A stretch of DNA of 9,960 nt from an uncultured Lachnospiraceae bacterium (GTDB lineage: Bacteria > Bacillota > Clostridia > Lachnospirales > Lachnospiraceae), in contig CAJUTC010000012.1 of assembly GCA_910589195.1 (NCBI GenBank), positions 1 to 9,960 of the forward strand. Direction: 5' to 3'. Of this stretch, positions 5,820 to 9,960 are shown piece after piece. Below the pieces are notes generated by a model. It did not search any database and was not told the DNA's origin. It saw only the letters and a list, made by a program, of their open reading frames with translations. Made by a program: the position numbers and the translations under genes. The first letter of the stretch is position 1. Each line of letters begins with the position of its first letter.

Positions 5820-8800
5820 ATGAACCAGACACAAGAAAGAGGCCGAAGCCGAAAGAAAAAGCCTGTAAACTTGCACTATTTGTACCGGTTCCGTCGTTTA
5901 ATGGCATTTATTTTGTCATTTTCCATGATTCTGGGCAATGTAGGCAATTCTGCTAGTGTCGCGCTGGCAGGAGAAAGCGGGGCAAAGGAAGAATTCCGGC
6001 TTCACGCTGAGGATATCCAGGCGGCTGCTGAAAAGGCATTAAGCGAAGGCAGCGCTGTATCAGACAATCTGGGTATTGGCGGCAAGGACAAAAGTTTAGT
6101 AAGGGAGTATGAAAAGCTGTTTGCGGCAGACGGAAGCCTTTATGAGATTTTCCCGGCTATGGAACAAGTACGGGGCATAGAGGACATCGAGCTGCGGGTA
6201 TTTTTACGTATTGCAGAAGGCGCGGATCCGGAAAGCTATGTGCTGACCGGAGATGAGAAGCTGTTATTCTTATATGTAAACAGCGGAGATCAAACGACGG
6301 CAGGCAGGCTGAATATCGATGGCAAGGTTAGCGGATTTACAACGGTACGGCCATACGATGCTGTGTTTGGCAAGACGGAAACACCAGCGGATGAAGGAGG
6401 CTCTAGTTTAGGAAGCGATAAGGGCACCGAGGCTGGAAACGACGATCAGAAAGGCTCAGAGGAATCGACGGGCAGCGCCACAGAAGATTCGTTAGAGGGC
6501 AGCACAGAAGATACGGCTGGAGATCAATCAAATGAAAAAGATCCGGCAGATGCAGCCAATGATGAAGAACTAAAAGAAGAATCTGGCGAAGCAGAAGGCA
6601 CTATAGAGGATTCTGCTAAGGAAGATGAACCAAAGGCAGATGAGCCGGAAGTGAAAGATGAGTCTGGAAGCGAGAAAGAAACACCAGACGCTGAGCCAGA
6701 TAAGAAAGAGGATTCGGCAGCCGAAGCGCCTTCTAAGGAAGAGGCAGCCGATGATAATAAGGCGGATGGCAAGGAAGAGGCCGGAAGCAGCAAACCAGAA
6801 GACCAGGAAGAACCAGCAGACGACAAGAAAACGGAAGATAAGGCGGATGCGCCAGCAGACGCTCCTTCTAAGGATAAGGAAGAGTCAGCAGGCGATAAGA
6901 AAACAGAAGATAAGGTAGATTCCGCAGATAAGAAAACGGAAGATAAGACCGATTCTGGTGATAAGAAAGACGAAGATAAAGAAGATGGGGCAGAGGATCG
7001 CAAGCCAGAAGACAAGGCGGATCCAGTAACCGAGGAGAAGGCCGACGATAAGGCAGATGCCCCGGCAGAGGAGAAATCGGAAGAGAAAGCCGCTCCTTCC
7101 AGTGATAAGGCGGAAGATAAGACAAACAGTTCTGAGAAGAAGGATTCAAAAGACGCTTCTGACGATAAAGGCAGCAGCGATCGAAATGGTTCTGGCAGGA
7201 GCAATGACAGGACATTAAAGGAGATTGGAACACTTAGCATGTCCTTAAACCAGGTTGGAATGGTAGCGGCAGGCATTGGATCCGATTCCGATGCGGAAGA
7301 AGATGATCATGATGGGGATCCATTTGACGCAGAAGATGCGGCAGCTCTGGAAGAAGAGGAGGCTTCTTTTAATAAGGTAGGAAGCTTAGGCGGACGGACT
7401 TACAATCTGGTTTCCTTAGACGACAGCATGACTGCAAGAGCGTTTGTGGTTTCACTTTCTAAGGTTGGGATCGATGTGGAGGAGTTGGAGGAAGCAGCAT
7501 ATCAGATTACATATTCCATTGATCCGGTTGGTTCCGCAACTTTAGTAAAAGCCCCCAATCTGGTGAAAGATGATTCAGATGTTATCTTTGGTGTAAAGCC
7601 ACAGGTAGGGTATGCGGCGACACAGGTTACGGCAAATGGAAACCTGTTGGAACTGGTTGATAGAGAAGAATTAGGAGAACTGGCTGAAACAGAAGGTGTT
7701 GCCTGGTATCAGATTCCTGGGATAAAGGAAGATCAGGAAGTGGAAATTGTGATGGCAGAGATTGAGGAAGGAAGCCATCCGGAATTTACATATAGCAAGA
7801 CATTAGGAAATGTAAAAGTTGATATTTTTGCAGAAGAAGGAATTCTTCCTGCAGGAACCTATGCAGTTGTAAAAGAAGTAACAGCTCAGGTAGAAAATGC
7901 GGTAAAGGAAAAGGTTGAGCAAGATACAGAAGAAGCAGTTACCGCTGTATTGGCGTATGACATTGCCCTTTATGATGCAAATGACAATAAACTAGATGAC
8001 CAATGGAGTGAAAGTGGTTACGTAAATGTGTCATTCTCTGGTGTTGGCATTGAGGAAAAGAGCGAAGAAGCTGATACAGTAGAAATCATGCATATAGATA
8101 CAAAGGTTGATGCGACAAAGGAAATTGTAGCATTGGAGGACATTTCCAGTATAGAAAACGTAGCAGAAACCGTTGAGGTATTAGGTGATGAAAGCACTAG
8201 CATGGTTGAATTTAAAGCAGAACATTTTTCTGTTTATACTGTGACTTTCAAAAAATCAGGAAGCAAGTCTGCTACACTAACAATTTATATCGTGAATCAA
8301 AATGGAGAGGAAATTCCTGGTAATGCAACACTACAGTATGAATTAGGAAGTGCGGCTTCAGTAAATGTTAGTATTATTGCGGACGAAATTAAGAATTCCA
8401 ATAAGGAGCTGAATAAGTATTATAGTTTTGCTAAAGCAACAATTGGGAGTAAAAACGATTTTGCAAGCTTTGATACAATCTATTATAATAAGGGTAAGTT
8501 ATATCGCACTAAAATATTGGGAGCGCATTATAATGCAATCAACGAAGTTTATTTTTGGTTTGATGAAAAAAAGGTTACTTTTGAACCAAATGGCGGAAGT
8601 CCTACTCAAAGTGTTACCTATCGTTTGGAATGTATAGACAATCAGTTTACAATGGTTTTACCAGATCCAAGCGAGCTTGAAATATCAAACGAAGGAAAGA
8701 TTTTTGTTGGCTGGTCAGAACAATCCGATGGAAAAGGGAATAATTATATTGCAGGAATTCAGCATGTTTTTGAAAAGCCAATTACTACTATGTATGCAAT

Positions 8801-9960
8801 TTGGCTGGATCCTGCTGCTGTGGGAAAGAGTACGGAGGCATATTTCTTCATTCGTGGAGATGGTGAGATAAAATATGAGCCTGCACAGTATAATGGTGGT
8901 TTTTACCCAGATGGAGATACTTTGCGTGGTGAATTGAACGCAGCAATAGCAGTTAACAATAATTTGGAAACAGTACAACAAAATATTAAAAAGGCACCTG
9001 ATGATGCAGCAATTAAAAAAGCATTACCTTCTAATTTGAAATATGATTCAGATAAACAATATATACAATGGTATGTAATTAAATGGGCTGAGGGAGGACA
9101 TAATCATTGGCATGTTGATGGAGTTATACGAGATAAGGCTAAATACTCATTGCAGTATAATCCCAATAAAGGAGATACCAATTGTCCTGGTTCGAACGAA
9201 TATTTAGCAGGTACTGAGGTTGCAGTATCATTTGACCCTTACCCTTCACGTGTTGGCTACGAGTTCTTAGGATGGGATGAGGATCCAATGGCTGGAACAC
9301 CAAAATATTCACAAAGTGGTGAAAAGACATTGACGATGCCTGAAGAAAATGTAACCTTATATGCAATATGGAAACCTAAGAATTATATCAAATATACAGT
9401 GGAACATTATCAACAGAAGGTTGATTCTGAAGGTTGGGAACTCTTTGAGTATGAAACAAAATATGGAACCACTGGCACAGCAGCAGCTTTTACTCCTAAA
9501 GATTATGTTGGATTCCAATATGATGAAAATCAGACAATCTGGGAAAATTCTGAAATAAAGAATTCTAAAGAGGCATTAGAGATTGCAGCAGACGAAAGCT
9601 TAGTTATTAAACTGTATTATACGAAGGATGAAGAACAGAAGAAGGAAGTAAGCTACACAGTAGAGTACTACAAGGATGGTGAAAAAGTAGAAGCGGACAG
9701 CTATACAAAGAAAGAAAACGTATGGGTGAATGCCGCCAACCAGATCGCGATCCAGGAAGCGATTGACGTAACTGCCAATAAGTATCCAGGTTATGCGTTC
9801 GATAAGACAGATCCGGATATAGTACCATCATTAGACGAATTTGTAGTAAACGGAAGCATTATCAAAGTATACTATGCATCCGATGAAAGCGGAGATGGGA
9901 TCCCCGACAAGTACCAGGAAACGGTTGTATTTGCAGCAGTAAACGGAACGGTAGACGGGA
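5820..9960 (+). CDS. Giant secreted surface protein with charged stalk, InlB-type and MucBP-like modules (3' end outside window)
   Basis: The frame runs unbroken from ATG 5820 to the right edge, 1380 codons with no stop. GAGGAGG (5805-5811) lies 8 bases before the ATG. Residues 1-50 form a long signal peptide: a basic n-region (RGRSRKKK, YRFRR), a hydrophobic core MAFILSFSMILGN and a likely cut after ALA (48-50). Residues about 51-186 form a globular domain I do not recognise. About 187-466 is a Glu/Asp/Lys/Ala/Ser-rich low-complexity stalk with 11-residue repeats. About 712-810 is a beta-type domain ending FKAEHFSVYTVTF, a pattern familiar from Lachnospiraceae surface proteins. InlB-type (Listeria-Bacteroides) repeats occupy 918-995 and 1109-1184, each with a GW motif and ending YAIW. 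A module with WYVIKW and WHVDGVI lies between them (1008-1103). MucBP-like segments follow at 1192-1267 and 1278-1352, then DGIPDKYQ (1359-1366). A sortase signal is expected beyond the window but is not visible. Likely role: adhesion or cell-surface structure, by inference. Confidence 0.88.
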   Translation, partial: MNQTQERGRSRKKKPVNLHYLYRFRRLMAFILSFSMILGNVGNSASVALAGESGAKEEFRLHAEDIQAAAEKALSEGSAVSDNLGIGGKDKSLVREYEKLFAADGSLYEIFPAMEQVRGIEDIELRVFLRIAEGADPESYVLTGDEKLLFLYVNSGDQTTAGRLNIDGKVSGFTTVRPYDAVFGKTETPADEGGSSLGSDKGTEAGNDDQKGSEESTGSATEDSLEGSTEDTAGDQSNEKDPADAANDEELKEESGEAEGTIEDSAKEDEPKADEPEVKDESGSEKETPDAEPDKKEDSAAEAPSKEEAADDNKADGKEEAGSSKPEDQEEPADDKKTEDKADAPADAPSKDKEESAGDKKTEDKVDSADKKTEDKTDSGDKKDEDKEDGAEDRKPEDKADPVTEEKADDKADAPAEEKSEEKAAPSSDKAEDKTNSSEKKDSKDASDDKGSSDRNGSGRSNDRTLKEIGTLSMSLNQVGMVAAGIGSDSDAEEDDHDGDPFDAEDAAALEEEEASFNKVGSLGGRTYNLVSLDDSMTARAFVVSLSKVGIDVEELEEAAYQITYSIDPVGSATLVKAPNLVKDDSDVIFGVKPQVGYAATQVTANGNLLELVDREELGELAETEGVAWYQIPGIKEDQEVEIVMAEIEEGSHPEFTYSKTLGNVKVDIFAEEGILPAGTYAVVKEVTAQVENAVKEKVEQDTEEAVTAVLAYDIALYDANDNKLDDQWSESGYVNVSFSGVGIEEKSEEADTVEIMHIDTKVDATKEIVALEDISSIENVAETVEVLGDESTSMVEFKAEHFSVYTVTFKKSGSKSATLTIYIVNQNGEEIPGNATLQYELGSAASVNVSIIADEIKNSNKELNKYYSFAKATIGSKNDFASFDTIYYNKGKLYRTKILGAHYNAINEVYFWFDEKKVTFEPNGGSPTQSVTYRLECIDNQFTMVLPDPSELEISNEGKIFVGWSEQSDGKGNNYIAGIQHVFEKPITTMYAIWLDPAAVGKSTEAYFFIRGDGEIKYEPAQYNGGFYPDGDTLRGELNAAIAVNNNLETVQQNIKKAPDDAAIKKALPSNLKYDSDKQYIQWYVIKWAEGGHNHWHVDGVIRDKAKYSLQYNPNKGDTNCPGSNEYLAGTEVAVSFDPYPSRVGYEFLGWDEDPMAGTPKYSQSGEKTLTMPEENVTLYAIWKPKNYIKYTVEHYQQKVDSEGWELFEYETKYGTTGTAAAFTPKDYVGFQYDENQTIWENSEIKNSKEALEIAADESLVIKLYYTKDEEQKKEVSYTVEYYKDGEKVEADSYTKKENVWVNAANQIAIQEAIDVTANKYPGYAFDKTDPDIVPSLDEFVVNGSIIKVYYASDESGDGIPDKYQETVVFAAVNGTVDG
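6379..7215 (+). repeat. Low-complexity acidic/lysine-rich stalk coding region
   Basis: About 280 codons here are almost wholly Glu, Asp, Lys, Ala, Ser, Pro, Gly and Thr, with no aromatic residue for long stretches. Such sequence is unfolded and extended, and in wall-anchored proteins it usually spaces a head from the wall. Here it lies near the N-terminus, between a small globular domain and the modular part. GC is about 50-58% in the lines I counted, higher than the downstream modules. Confidence 0.8.
6894..6992 (+). repeat. Three tandem 33-base units (11-residue repeat DKKTEDK-like)
   Basis: Units begin at 6894, 6927 and 6960, exactly 33 bases apart and in frame. They encode DKKTEDKVDSA, DKKTEDKTDSG and DKKDEDKEDGA. 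A further copy of the first 21 bases starts at 6822. The near-identity at DNA level points to recent slippage or unequal crossing-over, so copy number may differ between strains. Confidence 0.8.

Noticed and set aside
5750..5956. 68-codon plus-strand frame overlapping the surface-protein start
   Set aside because: It is out of frame with the signal peptide of the real gene, has no ribosome binding site of its own and ends soon after.
6524..7276. A 250-codon open frame on the minus strand, Ser/Leu/Ala-rich
   Set aside because: It is the mirror of the stalk-coding region: GAA, GAT and AAG codons read backward never give stops. No ribosome binding site, and the protein is a biased Ser/Leu string.
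1..9960. CRISPR array, tRNA/rRNA gene, insertion sequence or recombinase gene
   Set aside because: No regular spacer-repeat pattern, no tRNA-like cloverleaf and no transposase or integrase reading frame was seen on either strand.

Overview
The window looks like chromosomal DNA of a low-to-mid GC Gram-positive gut anaerobe of the Clostridia, most likely a Lachnospiraceae member. The grounds are AGGAGG-type ribosome binding sites, the FucO-type dehydrogenase, the pairing of a hybrid sensor kinase with a solute-binding lipoprotein, and above all a giant secreted protein built from InlB-type and MucBP-like modules ending in a D-G-I-P-D-K-Y-Q linker. The taxonomic placement is inference; no marker gene is present.

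Layout. (1) 1-659, + strand: 3' end of a hybrid histidine kinase or multi-receiver regulator, with the end of one receiver domain and a complete second one. (2) 622-1956, +: a sugar-type ABC solute-binding lipoprotein that overlaps the kinase gene by 38 bases, with no permease genes following it. An intrinsic terminator (1982-2010) ends this unit and lies inside the last codons of the converging gene. (3) 1980-3083, -: a multispanning acyltransferase-3 membrane protein with its own clear promoter (3121-3149). (4) 3402-3977, +: a TetR-family regulator. (5) 4148-5296, +: an iron-dependent lactaldehyde/1,2-propanediol oxidoreductase (FucO), with its own promoter and a strong terminator (5375-5425). 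(6) 5426-5819: a 394-base AT-rich regulatory region. (7) 5820-9960, +: an open reading frame of at least 1380 codons that runs off the right edge. It has a signal peptide, a long Glu/Asp/Lys/Ala-rich stalk and a series of extracellular beta-type modules.

How the parts work together. The lipoprotein probably feeds ligand information to the sensor kinase. The TetR protein probably controls fucO, whose product disposes of lactaldehyde made from fucose or rhamnose. The surface protein is probably a wall-attached adhesin or structural protein.

The most interesting signal is in region 6. Two 29-base arms (5436-5464 and 5597-5625) form an imperfect inverted repeat, 22 of 29 positions, with a perfect 10-base core. 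They enclose a 132-base AT-rich segment carrying an extended -10 promoter that points away from the surface-protein gene. This is the architecture of an invertible promoter caught in the OFF orientation, which would make the giant surface protein phase-variable. No recombinase gene lies in the window and inversion itself cannot be seen from one sequence.
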